A DNA stretch of 64,000 nt from Pedobacter deserti (GCF_024436415.1 NZ_JAFMZQ010000001.1:3224001-3288000); one strand, 5' to 3'; numbered from the stretch's first letter, positions 26,263 to 35,428 are shown. Translations and numbers: made by a program. The notes: generated by a model not told the origin, from the sequence alone.

Positions 26263-26293
26263 CGAAGTTAGGAAAATTATGCCTTAAGCCCAA
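26263..26293 (-). promoter_or_regulatory. Promoter of the aldolase gene
   Basis: On the minus strand TTG (26293-26291), exactly 20 bases, then TAACTTCG (26270-26263), a one-base variant of TAnnTTTG. The start point would lie near 26257, 16 bases before the ATG. Confidence 0.55.
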
Positions 26294-26403
26294 GGTTGCG
26301 GCGCAATATTTTGAGCTGTGGAACGGAAATCTAATGCGAAAACAAGGTTGAACTCTTCTGATTTTTTTTCGTTTCTTTGTGGTCGCATTTTTCAAGAAAT
26401 AAC

Positions 26404-27249
26404 ATGGCTTGGTTTAAGAGAGATAAAAAAGGCATAAGTACACTTACTGAAGAGAAAAAAGAAGCTCCCGACGGATTGTGGAACAAGTGCCCTAATTGTA
26501 AAAAAGCGTTGCATACCGGAGAACTGCTGGAAAGCAAATATGTGTGCCTGTATTGCGATTACCATTTAAGAATTGGTTCTAAAGAGTACTTTCAGGTACT
26601 GTTCGACCAGAACGAGTTCACCGAACTTTTCGGGAATCTGAAATCGGGCGACCCGCTTAATTTCACGGACAGTAAACCTTATACCGCCAGATTGACAGAG
26701 ACTATAGCTAAGACGGGTTTGAAAGACGCCATCAGGGCTGCTCACGGTAAGATTGAAGGTGAAGACCTGGTGATTGCCTGTATGGACTTTAATTTTATTG
26801 GCGGTTCTATGGGTTCTGTTGTTGGAGAAAAGATTGCCCGCTGTATTGATTATTCTATTGCGAATAAGATACCCTTTCTGATGATCTCCAAGTCGGGAGG
26901 TGCCAGAATGATGGAGGCTGCATTTTCGCTCATGCAGATGGCAAAAACTTCGGCAAAGCTTGCCTTGCTAAGTCAGGCGAAGATTCCTTATATTTCCCTG
27001 CTTACCGATCCAACCACAGGCGGTGTTACGGCTTCGTACGCGATGCTTGGAGATATTAACATCGCTGAACCGGGTGCTTTGATCGGATTTGCAGGTCCGA
27101 GGGTTATTAAGGAAACCATTAAGAAGGATTTACCTAAAGGTTTCCAAACAGCGGAGTTTGTATTGGAACATGGCTTCCTGGATTTTATTGTCGACAGACG
27201 TGCTATGAAATCTAAACTTGCATCATTTATTAAGATGATGAAGCACTAA
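26404..27249 (+). CDS. accD: Acetyl-CoA carboxylase carboxyltransferase subunit beta
   Basis: The protein has 281 residues from the ATG at 26404 ([13 protein letters not shown]). The N-terminal zinc ribbon is intact with Cys29, Cys32, Cys48 and Cys51; the crotonase-fold part has [36 protein letters not shown] and [17 protein letters not shown]. With AccA it transfers CO2 from carboxybiotin to acetyl-CoA to make malonyl-CoA for fatty acid synthesis. accA is not adjacent, which is common in Bacteroidota. A long hairpin terminator follows. Confidence 0.97.
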   Translation: MAWFKRDKKGISTLTEEKKEAPDGLWNKCPNCKKALHTGELLESKYVCLYCDYHLRIGSKEYFQVLFDQNEFTELFGNLKSGDPLNFTDSKPYTARLTETIAKTGLKDAIRAAHGKIEGEDLVIACMDFNFIGGSMGSVVGEKIARCIDYSIANKIPFLMISKSGGARMMEAAFSLMQMAKTSAKLALLSQAKIPYISLLTDPTTGGVTASYAMLGDINIAEPGALIGFAGPRVIKETIKKDLPKGFQTAEFVLEHGFLDFIVDRRAMKSKLASFIKMMKH

Positions 27250-27276
27250 CAATACAAAAAACACTTTTTATACGAT

Positions 27277-27313
27277 AACAACAAAGCCCATTCAATGAAT
27301 GGGCTTTGTTGTT
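27277..27313 (+). terminator. Long perfect hairpin terminator after accD
   Basis: A 17-bp perfect stem (27277-27293 with 27297-27313) closes on the loop AAT; the 3' arm ends TTTGTTGTT. No stretch of T follows beyond the stem, but the T-rich arm and position just past accD fit a terminator, possibly active in both directions. Confidence 0.75.
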
Positions 27314-27322
27314 ATATGGCAA

Positions 27323-27399
27323 AAAGACTGATGTTTGTGAGTGCGTTGCGTTCCTTTGCTAAGCTTAGAGAAATGCAGCACGAACGAACATCAGTCTTT
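27323..27399. repeat. 77-base element with 16-base inverted ends
   Basis: Arms 27323-27338 and 27384-27399 are inverted copies with one mismatch (a G:T pair in RNA). The 45-base interior holds the 10-bp palindrome CTAAGCTTAG (27359-27368). Read on the minus strand the outer stem is followed by five T, so it can end the GH92 transcript. It could also be a small mobile or palindromic repeat element; a genome-wide copy count would decide. Confidence 0.5.
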
Positions 27400-27408
27400 A
27401 AAAGAAGT

Positions 27409-29697
27409 TTATTTTTCCGTCGACATAGAGTAAGGGAAATCAGATTCCTTGGTTCCTCTTGATTTGTTCGGTGAAGCGATCATATTAAAATCAAGCTTAG
27501 CACCTTTAATCAAATCAGAGTGACTCAGCCAGCTTTGCGTTCTTATTTTACCGTTGTATTTCAAAATGTCTACATAGCGGTTAGTATCGCTGTTTTCAGG
27601 TGCGTTGATGACGATTTGTTTACCGTTCTCCAGGTTCAAGGTTACTTTTTTGAACAAAGGAGCACCTAAAACATACTGATCTACCGCAGGGGTAACAGGA
27701 TAGAACCCAAGGGCAGAGAAAACATACCAGGCCGAAGTCTGTCCGTTGTCTTCATCACCACAGTATCCGTCTGGCGTTGGCTTGTACATTCTGTTCATTG
27801 TTTCACGCACCCAGTATTGTGTTTTCCATGGCGCACCGCCGTAGTTATACAGATAAATCATATGCTGTATAGGCTGGTTACCGTGTGCATACTGTCCCAT
27901 GTTAGCAATCTGCATCTCGCGGATTTCGTGTATCACTCCACCATAATAGCTATCGTCAAAGATTGGCGGCAAGGTAAATACAGAGTCGAGTTTCTCTACA
28001 AACTTTTCTTTTCCACCCATCAGTTTAGCCAAACCGTCTACATCCTGAAATACCGACCATGAATAATGCCAGCTGTTACCCTCCGTGAAGGCATCTCCCC
28101 ATTTGAATGGGTTGAAAGGCGACTGGAATTTACCGTCTTTGTTTTTACCACGCATCAAACCGCTAGCAGGATCAAACAGGTTTTTATAGTTCATTGCCCG
28201 CTGCTTATAGATATCGATCTCTGAAGCTGGCTTTCCAAGCGCCCTGCCCAATTGATAAATCGCGAAGTCATCGTAAGCATATTCCAGCGTTCTTGCTGCG
28301 TTCTCGTTGATTTTCACGTCATAAGGCACATAACCCAACTCATTGTAATACTTAACACCTACACGGCCAACTGCTGTCATCGGACCTTCGTTATTCGCGC
28401 CATGTTTTACAGCGTCCCATAGGGTGTTGATGTCGTAACCCCTTACACCTTTTATATAGGCATCCGCCACTACAGAAGCGGAGTTGTTTCCAACCATGAT
28501 GTTTGCAAAACCAGGGCTAGACCATTCGGGAAGGAACCCGCCCTCCTTGAAGTCATTAACAAGTCCTTCCTGCATTTCCTTATTAATAGAAGGATACATC
28601 AGGTTAAGGAATGGATAAAGTGCCCTGAAGGTATCCCAGAACCCAGTACCGGCAAACATATAACCAGGAAGGATCTTGCCGTTATAAGGGCTCCAGTGAA
28701 TGATCTGGTTGTTCGCATCGATTTCATAAAGCTTGTTCGGGAAGAAAAGGGTGCGATACAGGCAGGAATAGAATGTTCTGACCTGATCAATTGTTCCTCC
28801 CTCGACACTGATACGGCTCAGGGTTTTATTCCAGATAGCTTTTGCTTTATCTCTGGTATCATTGAAGCTATCAGCGGCAAGTTCTCTTTTTAAAGATATT
28901 TCTGCCTGCTCAATGCTGATAAATGACGAGGCAACTTTCATGTTAACCTGCTCGCCTTTGTTGGTTTTGAAGCCAATGATCGCTCCTGCATGGTTGTCTG
29001 TAATCTCCAGCACACCGTTTGCCAGTTCCGAACCTTTCCATCCGTCTGCAGAAGCGAATGGTTTATCGAAATACATCACAAAGTAGTTCTTGAAGTTTTC
29101 GGGCGATTTATGTGAGTGTCTGGTACTGTAACCCACGATCTTCCGCTCTGAAGGAATGATTTTAATGTAAGATCCACGATCGAAGGCGTCTACTACGATA
29201 TAAGACTCGTCCGACTTAGGAAAGGTGAAACGGAATTGTGCAGCACGTTCCGTAGGGGTAATTTCTGTAGTAACATCTGCATCAGCAAGATAAACACTGT
29301 AATAGTATGGCTTTACAACTTCTGCTTTGTGTGAAAACCAGCTCGCACGCTCATCCTGGGTAAACCGCTTCTTACCGGTGACCGGCATTACAGAAAACTG
29401 ACCGTAATCGTTCATCCAGGGTGACGGCTGATGCGTTTGCTTAAACCCTCTGATCTTATCGGCATCGTAGGTATAAGCCCAGCCATCCCCCATCTTGCCG
29501 GTTTGTGGCGTCCAGAAGTTCATACCCCATGGAACTGCTATCGTAGGATAGGTATTTCCGTTTGACAGGCTTGGTTTACTAAATGTCCCCATGAGCGGGT
29601 TGATCCACTCGACCGGATCGGTTACTTTTTCAACTGTCTGGGCAAACGCACCAAACGAAGCCGCCACAAGTGAGGCGGTTAAAAGTTTCTTAATCAT
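27409..29697 (-). CDS. Glycoside hydrolase family 92 alpha-mannosidase
   Basis: The protein has 762 residues from the ATG at 29697, which opens a signal peptide (MIKKLLTASLVAASFGAFAQ). It has the GH92 layout: N-terminal beta-sandwich with INPLMGTFSKPSLSNGNTYP and then an (alpha/alpha)6 domain with ILPGYMFAGTGFWDTFRALY, EGNSWHYSW and GDEDNGQTSAWYVFSALGFY, the last carrying the acidic residues of the active site. The family consists of calcium-dependent exo-alpha-mannosidases that invert the anomeric carbon and are used on N-glycans and fungal mannan. No SusCD pair is next to it, so its inducing polysaccharide is unclear. Confidence 0.94.
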   Translation of the reverse strand: MIKKLLTASLVAASFGAFAQTVEKVTDPVEWINPLMGTFSKPSLSNGNTYPTIAVPWGMNFWTPQTGKMGDGWAYTYDADKIRGFKQTHQPSPWMNDYGQFSVMPVTGKKRFTQDERASWFSHKAEVVKPYYYSVYLADADVTTEITPTERAAQFRFTFPKSDESYIVVDAFDRGSYIKIIPSERKIVGYSTRHSHKSPENFKNYFVMYFDKPFASADGWKGSELANGVLEITDNHAGAIIGFKTNKGEQVNMKVASSFISIEQAEISLKRELAADSFNDTRDKAKAIWNKTLSRISVEGGTIDQVRTFYSCLYRTLFFPNKLYEIDANNQIIHWSPYNGKILPGYMFAGTGFWDTFRALYPFLNLMYPSINKEMQEGLVNDFKEGGFLPEWSSPGFANIMVGNNSASVVADAYIKGVRGYDINTLWDAVKHGANNEGPMTAVGRVGVKYYNELGYVPYDVKINENAARTLEYAYDDFAIYQLGRALGKPASEIDIYKQRAMNYKNLFDPASGLMRGKNKDGKFQSPFNPFKWGDAFTEGNSWHYSWSVFQDVDGLAKLMGGKEKFVEKLDSVFTLPPIFDDSYYGGVIHEIREMQIANMGQYAHGNQPIQHMIYLYNYGGAPWKTQYWVRETMNRMYKPTPDGYCGDEDNGQTSAWYVFSALGFYPVTPAVDQYVLGAPLFKKVTLNLENGKQIVINAPENSDTNRYVDILKYNGKIRTQSWLSHSDLIKGAKLDFNMIASPNKSRGTKESDFPYSMSTEK

Positions 29698-29790
29698 TAT
29701 GTGTGGTTTATAAATTAAACGTCTCAGCAACAAAGGAAGTCGCCAAAACTGGTTACATGCCACCAAGATAAAGAATTTCCAAATATAAAA

Positions 29791-29822
29791 AACAAAAAAG
29801 TCACGGTCTGCGGCCGTGACTT
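29791..29822 (-). terminator. Terminator between the 71-residue gene and the GH92 gene
   Basis: On the minus strand AAGTCACGG, seven-base loop, CCGTGACTT followed by TTTTGTTTTTT: a classic rho-independent terminator that ends the small upstream gene and shows GH92 has its own promoter. Confidence 0.85.
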
Positions 29823-29842
29823 AAATAAGATAGAGGTTAGAA

Positions 29843-30058
29843 TCAGAATTCTGAACCGGGGGTTACGCCGGGTTCATGGCTTGAACCCAGAGGCTTATTA
29901 CTGCGACCGGTCTTTTTGGTAAATCCTGAGCGGTCAAACTCTGTAGCAGAAGATGTTTCACCGCTGGTTTCATTTTCCGCGTTATAATTTTCCTCCCTCA
30001 GAACGGTCTTCTTTTTGTCGCTTTCATCGCTGTCGTGATGCTTATCGGTATGTATCAT
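29843..30058 (-). CDS. Small charged, probably disordered protein, 71 residues
   Basis: The protein is not recognised. It is rich in Ser, Glu, Asp, Lys and His (MIHTDKHHDSDESDKKKTV at the start), with no hydrophobic core, so it is probably intrinsically disordered. The real terminator just downstream and the AT-rich leader with a TATAATA/TATTATA inverted repeat upstream (30085-30103) support a transcribed gene. Similar short hydrophilic proteins in the phylum are sometimes stress induced, but nothing here shows a function. Confidence 0.55.
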   Translation of the reverse strand: MIHTDKHHDSDESDKKKTVLREENYNAENETSGETSSATEFDRSGFTKKTGRSNKPLGSSHEPGVTPGSEF

Positions 30059-30129
30059 AACTTTAACAATTTTAGGTTATATATAATATTGCTTATTATA
30101 CAACATCCCGATAATCAAATTGTTTTGGC

Positions 30130-31278
30130 TTAGACCGCGACGTTCTGGCTGACGATCTGCTTGACTTTATCTACCAGAATATCCAGTTCTTCTTTGGTGT
30201 TAAACTTACTGAAAGAGAATCTGACCGAAGGCCTGTTCGGATCGGCGGATATACCTGCAAGAACGTGCGATCCTATGTTTGACCCAGATGAGCAGGCGCT
30301 GCCGCCAGATGCTGAAATTCCATTAATATCCAGATTGAAAAGCAGCATATCTCCCATGTCCATTGCCGGGAAGGATACGTTCAGCACGGTATAAAGACTT
30401 CTCTCGGGTGCTGTCTCGCCGTTAAAACAGAGATCTGGAATCTCTTGAGTAAGCCGGCCGATCAGATACGATTTTAATTCCTGGATATAATGCTGATGCT
30501 CCTCCATTTCCGCATAAGCAATTTCCATTGCCTTCGCCAAGCCTACAATGCCATATACATTCTCGGTACCCCCGCGCATGTTACGTTCCTGTGCCCCGCC
30601 AAAAATCATCGGGCTGATCTTTACCTGGTGGTTTACATATAAAAATCCAACGCCTTTAGGGCCGTGTAGTTTATGCGCTGCACAAACAACGAAATGTGCC
30701 TTGATCTTCCTCAGGTCATGTACGTAGTGCCCCATGGTCTGTACGGTGTCGCAATGAAAGATCGCGTTGTATTCCTCGCATATTTCGCCCACGCGTTCAA
30801 TATCCGTCAGTGTACCCAGCTCATTGTTGGCATGCATGAGAGATACGAACGAACGTTCATTGTCTTGCAGCAACTGCCTTAAATGATGCAGGTTTACGTT
30901 GCCCTTACTATCAACATCCACAAAGCTGAGTTTATCAATTACGCCTTGTTTCAGCAGCGTATTCAACGTGTGCTCTACGGCGTGATGTTCAATTTTAGAC
31001 GTAATGGCATGCTTTATACCATAAGCGGCGATGCCACATCTTATGGCCGTATTATCTGCTTCCGTTCCGCCTGAAGTGAAAAATATCTCGGCAGGCGTCA
31101 CATTAAGCAGGCCGGCAACGGTCTTCCTTGCCTTTTCAATGATGGTGCGAACTTCCCGCCCCTGTGCGTGGATAGATGACGGATTGCCGTAATACTGAGT
31201 CATAACCTGAACCATCTCATCAATGACCACAGGATCTAATGGCGTTGTAGCCGCGTTATCCAAATAAATTCTTTGCAT
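30130..31278 (-). CDS. Cysteine desulfurase (NifS/IscS family)
   Basis: The protein has 382 residues. It begins YLDNAATTPLDP, has the PLP-binding Lys203 in AAHKLHGPKG, the His of SKIEHHAVEHT, and the catalytic Cys329 in SGGSACSSGS. It takes sulfur from cysteine, leaving alanine, and passes the persulfide on for iron-sulfur clusters or tRNA thiolation. The SSGS loop and length fit the NifS/IscS group. It lies four bases downstream of glmM, an arrangement that suggests co-transcription without an evident metabolic link. Confidence 0.95.
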   Translation of the reverse strand: MQRIYLDNAATTPLDPVVIDEMVQVMTQYYGNPSSIHAQGREVRTIIEKARKTVAGLLNVTPAEIFFTSGGTEADNTAIRCGIAAYGIKHAITSKIEHHAVEHTLNTLLKQGVIDKLSFVDVDSKGNVNLHHLRQLLQDNERSFVSLMHANNELGTLTDIERVGEICEEYNAIFHCDTVQTMGHYVHDLRKIKAHFVVCAAHKLHGPKGVGFLYVNHQVKISPMIFGGAQERNMRGGTENVYGIVGLAKAMEIAYAEMEEHQHYIQELKSYLIGRLTQEIPDLCFNGETAPERSLYTVLNVSFPAMDMGDMLLFNLDINGISASGGSACSSGSNIGSHVLAGISADPNRPSVRFSFSKFNTKEELDILVDKVKQIVSQNVAV

Positions 31279-31282
31279 GGAT

Positions 31283-32665
31283 CTAATTTAATATTGCTTT
31301 GATATCCGAAATGACATTCATGGCCAGTGCGTCCGCACGCTCGGCCGATGATGCTTCACTGTATATACGAATGATCGGTTCAGTATTTGACTTTCTAAGA
31401 TGCACCCATTCTTTGCCGAATTCTATTTTGAGTCCGTCTATTGTACTGTTGGGCTGATCGCTATACTTGTCCTGAATTTTAAGTAAAAGCGCATCGATAT
31501 CCATCCCTGGCGTTAGTGTAATCTTGTTCTTTGAGATGCTGTATTGAGGATAACCGCCCCTGAGCTGGGTCATTGAAACACCAGATTTGGCCAGGTGTGT
31601 TAAAAATAAGGCTATTCCAACCAAAGCATCACGGCCGTAATGCAATTCCGGATAAATAATACCGCCATTTCCTTCCCCGCCGATAATCGCCTCGCTCTCT
31701 TTCATTTTGTTGACGACATTTACCTCTCCAACAGCCGCAGCGTAGTAATTACCTCCCGCTGCTTCGGTAACGTCCCGTAAGGCCCTCGTTGACGACAGGT
31801 TGGAGACGGCATTACCCGGGCTATTTTTCAGGATATAGTCGGCCACGGCCACGAGGGTGTACTCCTCGCCAAACATGCTTCCGTCTTCATTCACGAAGCA
31901 CAACCTGTCGACATCAGGGTCGACGACGATACCAAGATCGGCACCCTTCTCTTTAACCATACCAGCTATGGCGGTCAGGTTTTCGGGTAATGGTTCCGGA
32001 TTATGAGGAAAGTGGCCATTTGGCTCGCAATAAAGTTCATGAATATTGGTTACGCCTAAAGCCTTAAGTAAAGCTGGCACAAAGATTCCACCCGTCGAAT
32101 TCACGCAGTCGATCGCCACAGTAAAATCAGCGGCTTTAATGGCTGCAACGTCTACAAGCGGAAGACTTAAAATTGCATCGATATGCTTTTGCAGGTAGGT
32201 GTCATCTGTAGATACCCGACCGAGTTCTTCTACTTCAGCAAACTCAAAGGTGCCGCTCTCAGCAATATCCAGCACCTCCTTACCCTCAGCGTCGCTGATG
32301 AACTCGCCCTTACTGTTTAACAGCTTCAGTGCATTCCACTGCGCTGGGTTGTGGCTTGCAGTCAGAATAATTCCGCCCCCCGCCTGTTCAAGCGGAACAG
32401 CTATTTCCACTGTAGGCGTAGTAGACAGTCCGAGGTCGATGACATTTATGCCAAGGCCTTGAAGGGTGCCGGTAACTATACGATTAACCATCGCGCCTGA
32501 GGTCCGCGCATCGCGACCCAAAACGATTTTCTTGTTCCCTGTGGTACGAATAACCCAGGCTCCGTAGGCGGCGGTAAATTTTACGATATCCATAGGCGTA
32601 AGCCCTTCACCAGGCGCACCACCTATCGTTCCCCTGATACCAGAGATAGATTTTATAAGTGTCAA
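31283..32665 (-). CDS. glmM: Phosphoglucosamine mutase (phosphohexomutase family)
   Basis: The protein has 460 residues: SISGIRGTIGG at the start, the phosphoserine loop TASHNP (Ser104), the metal loop DPDVDRL, the sugar-binding GGEGNGG and the C-terminal phosphate loop RKSNTEP. It should convert glucosamine 6-phosphate to glucosamine 1-phosphate for cell-wall UDP-GlcNAc; a phosphomannomutase/phosphoglucomutase role is the alternative. The start is TTG at 32665: an in-frame TGA lies two codons upstream and no ATG precedes the conserved N-terminus. Confidence 0.88.
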   Translation of the reverse strand: MTLIKSISGIRGTIGGAPGEGLTPMDIVKFTAAYGAWVIRTTGNKKIVLGRDARTSGAMVNRIVTGTLQGLGINVIDLGLSTTPTVEIAVPLEQAGGGIILTASHNPAQWNALKLLNSKGEFISDAEGKEVLDIAESGTFEFAEVEELGRVSTDDTYLQKHIDAILSLPLVDVAAIKAADFTVAIDCVNSTGGIFVPALLKALGVTNIHELYCEPNGHFPHNPEPLPENLTAIAGMVKEKGADLGIVVDPDVDRLCFVNEDGSMFGEEYTLVAVADYILKNSPGNAVSNLSSTRALRDVTEAAGGNYYAAAVGEVNVVNKMKESEAIIGGEGNGGIIYPELHYGRDALVGIALFLTHLAKSGVSMTQLRGGYPQYSISKNKITLTPGMDIDALLLKIQDKYSDQPNSTIDGLKIEFGKEWVHLRKSNTEPIIRIYSEASSAERADALAMNVISDIKAILN

Positions 32666-32680
32666 TGTTCAGTTTTTTTT

Positions 32681-32688
32681 CAAAAGTA
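32681..32688 (-). promoter_or_regulatory. -7 promoter element of the glmM operon
   Basis: On the minus strand TACTTTTG matches TAnnTTTG; the start point would be near 32675, about 10 bases before the TTG start codon. A TTTG lies upstream, but at 17 bases the spacing is short. Confidence 0.4.
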
Positions 32689-32738
32689 ACAAATTTCCTT
32701 TTAACCAAAGATTACAAGGCTTATGCTCGTTAAAATAT

Positions 32739-32746
32739 TATCTTTG
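32739..32746 (+). promoter_or_regulatory. -7 promoter element of the methyltransferase-PAP2-ZIP operon
   Basis: TATCTTTG matches TAnnTTTG and covers the possible GTG start at 32746, so translation should begin at the ATG at 32776 instead. No clear -33 element. Confidence 0.45.
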
Positions 32747-32775
32747 TGGCTCAAAAAAGAAAAAAAACAAGCTTC

Positions 32776-33507
32776 ATGCAGCGAAAATGGTTTCAATACT
32801 GGTTCAACTCCCCGTTTTATCATATCCTGTACAGTCAGCGCAATGATGCTGAAGCTGAATTACTTATAGATAATCTTTCGGCATACCTAAAGCCGGCTGC
32901 CAACGCTAAGATTCTTGATATTGCTTGTGGAAGAGGGCGACACGCGGTATATCTGCATAAGAAGGGCTACGATGTGACTGGTATTGACTTGTCGGAACAA
33001 AGCATTAAATATGCCCAGCAGTTTGAACAGAAAAACCTGCATTTTTATGTACATGACATGCGAAAGTTGTGCTACATCAACTATTTTGATATTGCGGTAA
33101 ACCTGTTCACCAGCTTTGGATATTTCGAAACGGAAAAGGATCACGTCAACGCGCTGAAGTCATTCCGTAAAAGCCTGAAGGCTGACGGGACACTTGTACT
33201 GGATTATTTTAATACCGAAAAGATCATCAAGAACCTTACACATCAGGAAATTAAGGTGGTTGAAGGTATTGAGTTCCATCTGCACAAATTCGTATCTGAA
33301 GGCAAGATTATCAAACACATCAACTTTGAACATAAAAGCAAGACGTATGCCTTCGAAGAAAGGGTGCAAGCTTTCACTTTAAGCGATTTCGAGCGTATGT
33401 TTTCAAAAAGCGGGCTGCAGATCAAAGAGAAGTTCGGCAGCTATGAACTGGAACCGTACGACGAAATGCGTTCTGATCGTGTGATATTTATCTGTAAACG
33501 GGCATGA
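32776..33507 (+). CDS. Class I SAM-dependent methyltransferase
   Basis: The protein has 243 residues from the ATG at 32776 (MQRKWFQYWFNSPFYHILY). SAM motif I is ILDIACGRGRHAVYL, followed by VTGIDLSEQSIKYAQ, FDIAVNLFTSFGYF and LKADGTLVLDYFN. It belongs to the common Bacteroidota group of small-molecule or lipid methyltransferases; the target is not known. It overlaps the PAP2 phosphatase gene by four bases (ATGA), so the two are translationally coupled and might act on a lipid-like substrate together, which is inference. Confidence 0.87.
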   Translation: MQRKWFQYWFNSPFYHILYSQRNDAEAELLIDNLSAYLKPAANAKILDIACGRGRHAVYLHKKGYDVTGIDLSEQSIKYAQQFEQKNLHFYVHDMRKLCYINYFDIAVNLFTSFGYFETEKDHVNALKSFRKSLKADGTLVLDYFNTEKIIKNLTHQEIKVVEGIEFHLHKFVSEGKIIKHINFEHKSKTYAFEERVQAFTLSDFERMFSKSGLQIKEKFGSYELEPYDEMRSDRVIFICKRA

Positions 33508-34067
33508 TCGAAGCGCTGCTGCAATTTGATCATGATTTGTTCCTCGACATTCACCGGGGGATGTCAAATCCTTTTTTCGATTGGCTTCTGCCTCTGATGC
33601 GGAATAAATATTTCTGGGCGCCGCTGTACTTGTTCATCATTGTGTATTGTGTGCGCGAGTACAAAAAAAAGGGATGGCTTATTGTTGGCATGTTGTTGTT
33701 CACCTTTGCACTGGGCGATTTGTCAGCATCGCGTGTGATAAAGCCTACTGTTGGTCGCCTAAGGCCCTGCAATGAACCGGCGCTGTCTGGTCAAATCATC
33801 GCCAGGGTACCTTGCGGGGCGGGTTATAGTTTTCCCTCTGCGCATGCCACCAATCACTTTGCGCTTTCCGTTTTCTGTATACTGGTTTTCTACAGGCGAT
33901 GGAAACCGATTCTACCTATTGCCTTGTTCTGGGCGGCGATCATTACCTTTTCGCAAATTTATGTGGGCGTGCATTACCCGGTCGACACCTTGATAGGCGC
34001 CATGCTTGGGACAACGATTGGTATACTGACTTCAAAACTTTATAAAACGCTAGAGCAACGATTGTAA
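33504..34067 (+). CDS. PAP2 family membrane phosphatase
   Basis: The protein has 187 residues with about five membrane helices. All three phosphatase motifs are intact: KPTVGRLRP, PSAH (nucleophile-side His in FPSAHATNH) and SQIYVGVHYPVDTLIG. It faces the periplasm and would dephosphorylate a lipid phosphate such as undecaprenyl pyrophosphate, phosphatidic acid or phosphatidylglycerol phosphate. It overlaps its neighbours on both sides (ATGA upstream, TAATG downstream), so it is the middle gene of a tightly coupled three-gene operon. Confidence 0.92.
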   Translation: MIEALLQFDHDLFLDIHRGMSNPFFDWLLPLMRNKYFWAPLYLFIIVYCVREYKKKGWLIVGMLLFTFALGDLSASRVIKPTVGRLRPCNEPALSGQIIARVPCGAGYSFPSAHATNHFALSVFCILVFYRRWKPILPIALFWAAIITFSQIYVGVHYPVDTLIGAMLGTTIGILTSKLYKTLEQRL

Positions 34068-34801
34068 TGGAATTCTGGAAGCTATTGGTTTTATTCCTCA
34101 GCGCCTTTTTCGGTGGTGCTTCAATTTTCCTGGTAAAAAGCGACAAATCACAGTTGCTGAAGCTCATTCTGTCTTTCAGCGGTGCTTATCTTTTTGCAAT
34201 AACGGTGTTGCATCTGATCCCGGAAGCCTATCACGACCACCATCATGATATTGGCATCTTCATATTGATTGGATTTTTGCTGCAGGTATTTCTCGAACAG
34301 TTTTCGGAGGGTGTGGAACATGGCCATATACATAAACACAACGAAGCACAGGTGTTCCCTTATGGCATCATGATCAGCTTATGCTTGCATGCTTTCCTTG
34401 AAGGAATGCCGCTGGCCAAGGACCATCATAATGCGCTGATTTTTGGGATTTCCCTGCACCATATTCCGGCTGCTTTTGCGCTGGCCAGCATTTTGCTCCA
34501 GAATAAGTTTACGCCACCAAGAATATTGATATTTATTTCAGTATTTGCTATTATGGCGCCATTAGGTTTTTACGTGAGCTACGGAATGAGCACTGGCTCC
34601 ATCGGAAACGTCGAGGAATATTTCAGCAGGATCATGGGAATTGTGATCGGCATATTTCTGCATATTTCAACAACAATTCTTTTTGAATCAAGTGTAGACC
34701 ACAAAGTGAACAAGCGGAAAATGGTAGCGGTATTGTGCGGAATCTCTATTGCACTCATCGGATATTTCCTATCCGGGTCTGGTACCGGACACACGCATTG
34801 A
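34067..34801 (+). CDS. ZIP family metal transporter
   Basis: The protein has 244 residues with about eight membrane helices. The metal-binding helix motif HLIPEAYHDHHHD and the second LHAFLEGMPLAKDHHNAL are clear, followed by SLHHIPAAFALASIL. A His-rich loop (GVEHGHIHKHNEAQ) lies between helices, and the chain ends in HTH. Zinc or iron uptake into the cytoplasm is the expected role. It begins one base inside the PAP2 stop codon. Confidence 0.9.
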   Translation: MEFWKLLVLFLSAFFGGASIFLVKSDKSQLLKLILSFSGAYLFAITVLHLIPEAYHDHHHDIGIFILIGFLLQVFLEQFSEGVEHGHIHKHNEAQVFPYGIMISLCLHAFLEGMPLAKDHHNALIFGISLHHIPAAFALASILLQNKFTPPRILIFISVFAIMAPLGFYVSYGMSTGSIGNVEEYFSRIMGIVIGIFLHISTTILFESSVDHKVNKRKMVAVLCGISIALIGYFLSGSGTGHTH

Positions 34802-34805
34802 CAAC

Positions 34806-35255
34806 TTATTTGCGCATTTTGTCCAGCAGTAAGTTCAATTGCCTGGCCTCCTCCTCTGTCAGGTTATCTGATATAATAGCCGACACATTAACTTCCTTAT
34901 CCATTTTTTTCAGGAGCTTAAGTCCCTTCTCACTAATTAATATATCAACCGCGCGCTTGTCCAGTGCACTAACCTGCTTCACAACCAGACCTTTCTGAAC
35001 CAGCCGGTCAACAATTCTGGAGGCATCGCTCATTTTATCAAGCATTCTCGTTCTAAGCAGATTAATTGTAGAAGCATTAGGATACTGACCGCGTAGTATC
35101 CTCAAAATATTAAATTGCTGGGTGGTAATCTCATAAGGCGCGGTTACTTGCTTCAGCTGATCTATACACCAGCTATAAGTATAAAGCACGTTAACGATTG
35201 CCTTTTGATGTTCATTTTCAAATCGTGATGTAAACGTATCTTTCAGCAGTTGCAT
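34806..35255 (-). CDS. MarR family transcriptional regulator
   Basis: The protein has 149 residues with the MarR winged helix: ITTQQFNILRILRGQYP, TRMLDKMSDASRIVDRLVQKG (recognition helix, in two parts) and the wing KQVSALDKRAVDILISEKG. Its target is unknown; it is convergent with the ZIP gene, four bases apart, and downstream on its strand of the DUF5522 gene. Regulators of this family usually respond to phenolic or oxidising compounds. Confidence 0.88.
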   Translation of the reverse strand: MQLLKDTFTSRFENEHQKAIVNVLYTYSWCIDQLKQVTAPYEITTQQFNILRILRGQYPNASTINLLRTRMLDKMSDASRIVDRLVQKGLVVKQVSALDKRAVDILISEKGLKLLKKMDKEVNVSAIISDNLTEEEARQLNLLLDKMRK

Positions 35256-35266
35256 CGGTATTGTGT

Positions 35267-35428
35267 TTAGCGTTTCTCAGGTGTTTGCTTTTTTATTTTC
35301 TCTCTGCCAAATCCCCAGGGACAATGCTTACATTTATTCTTGCAACAGAATCCTCGTTTCAGGTGATAGGCTTTGGTAAAAACCATAAGACCTTGTTCAT
35401 TGAAGTAGTAATCTGGCTCCCCTGTCAT
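35267..35428 (-). CDS. DUF5522 family Cys-rich small protein, 53 residues
   Basis: The frame starts at the ATG 35428-35426 (MTGEPDYYFNEQGLMVFTKA) and ends at the TAA 35269-35267. It shows the family's core: VFTKAYHLKRGFCCKNKCKH followed by CPWGF. Four cysteines (Cys28, Cys29, Cys33, Cys36) and His35 suggest a metal or iron-sulfur site, or a DNA/RNA-binding knuckle. The role is unknown. It shares one base with the stop of the MBL exonuclease gene (TAATG), so the two are translationally coupled and may work together. Confidence 0.78.
   Translation of the reverse strand: MTGEPDYYFNEQGLMVFTKAYHLKRGFCCKNKCKHCPWGFGREKIKKQTPEKR

Noticed and set aside
32746..32775. GTG start for the methyltransferase
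   Set aside because: The GTG lies in a TAnnTTTG promoter element; the ATG at 32776 fits better.
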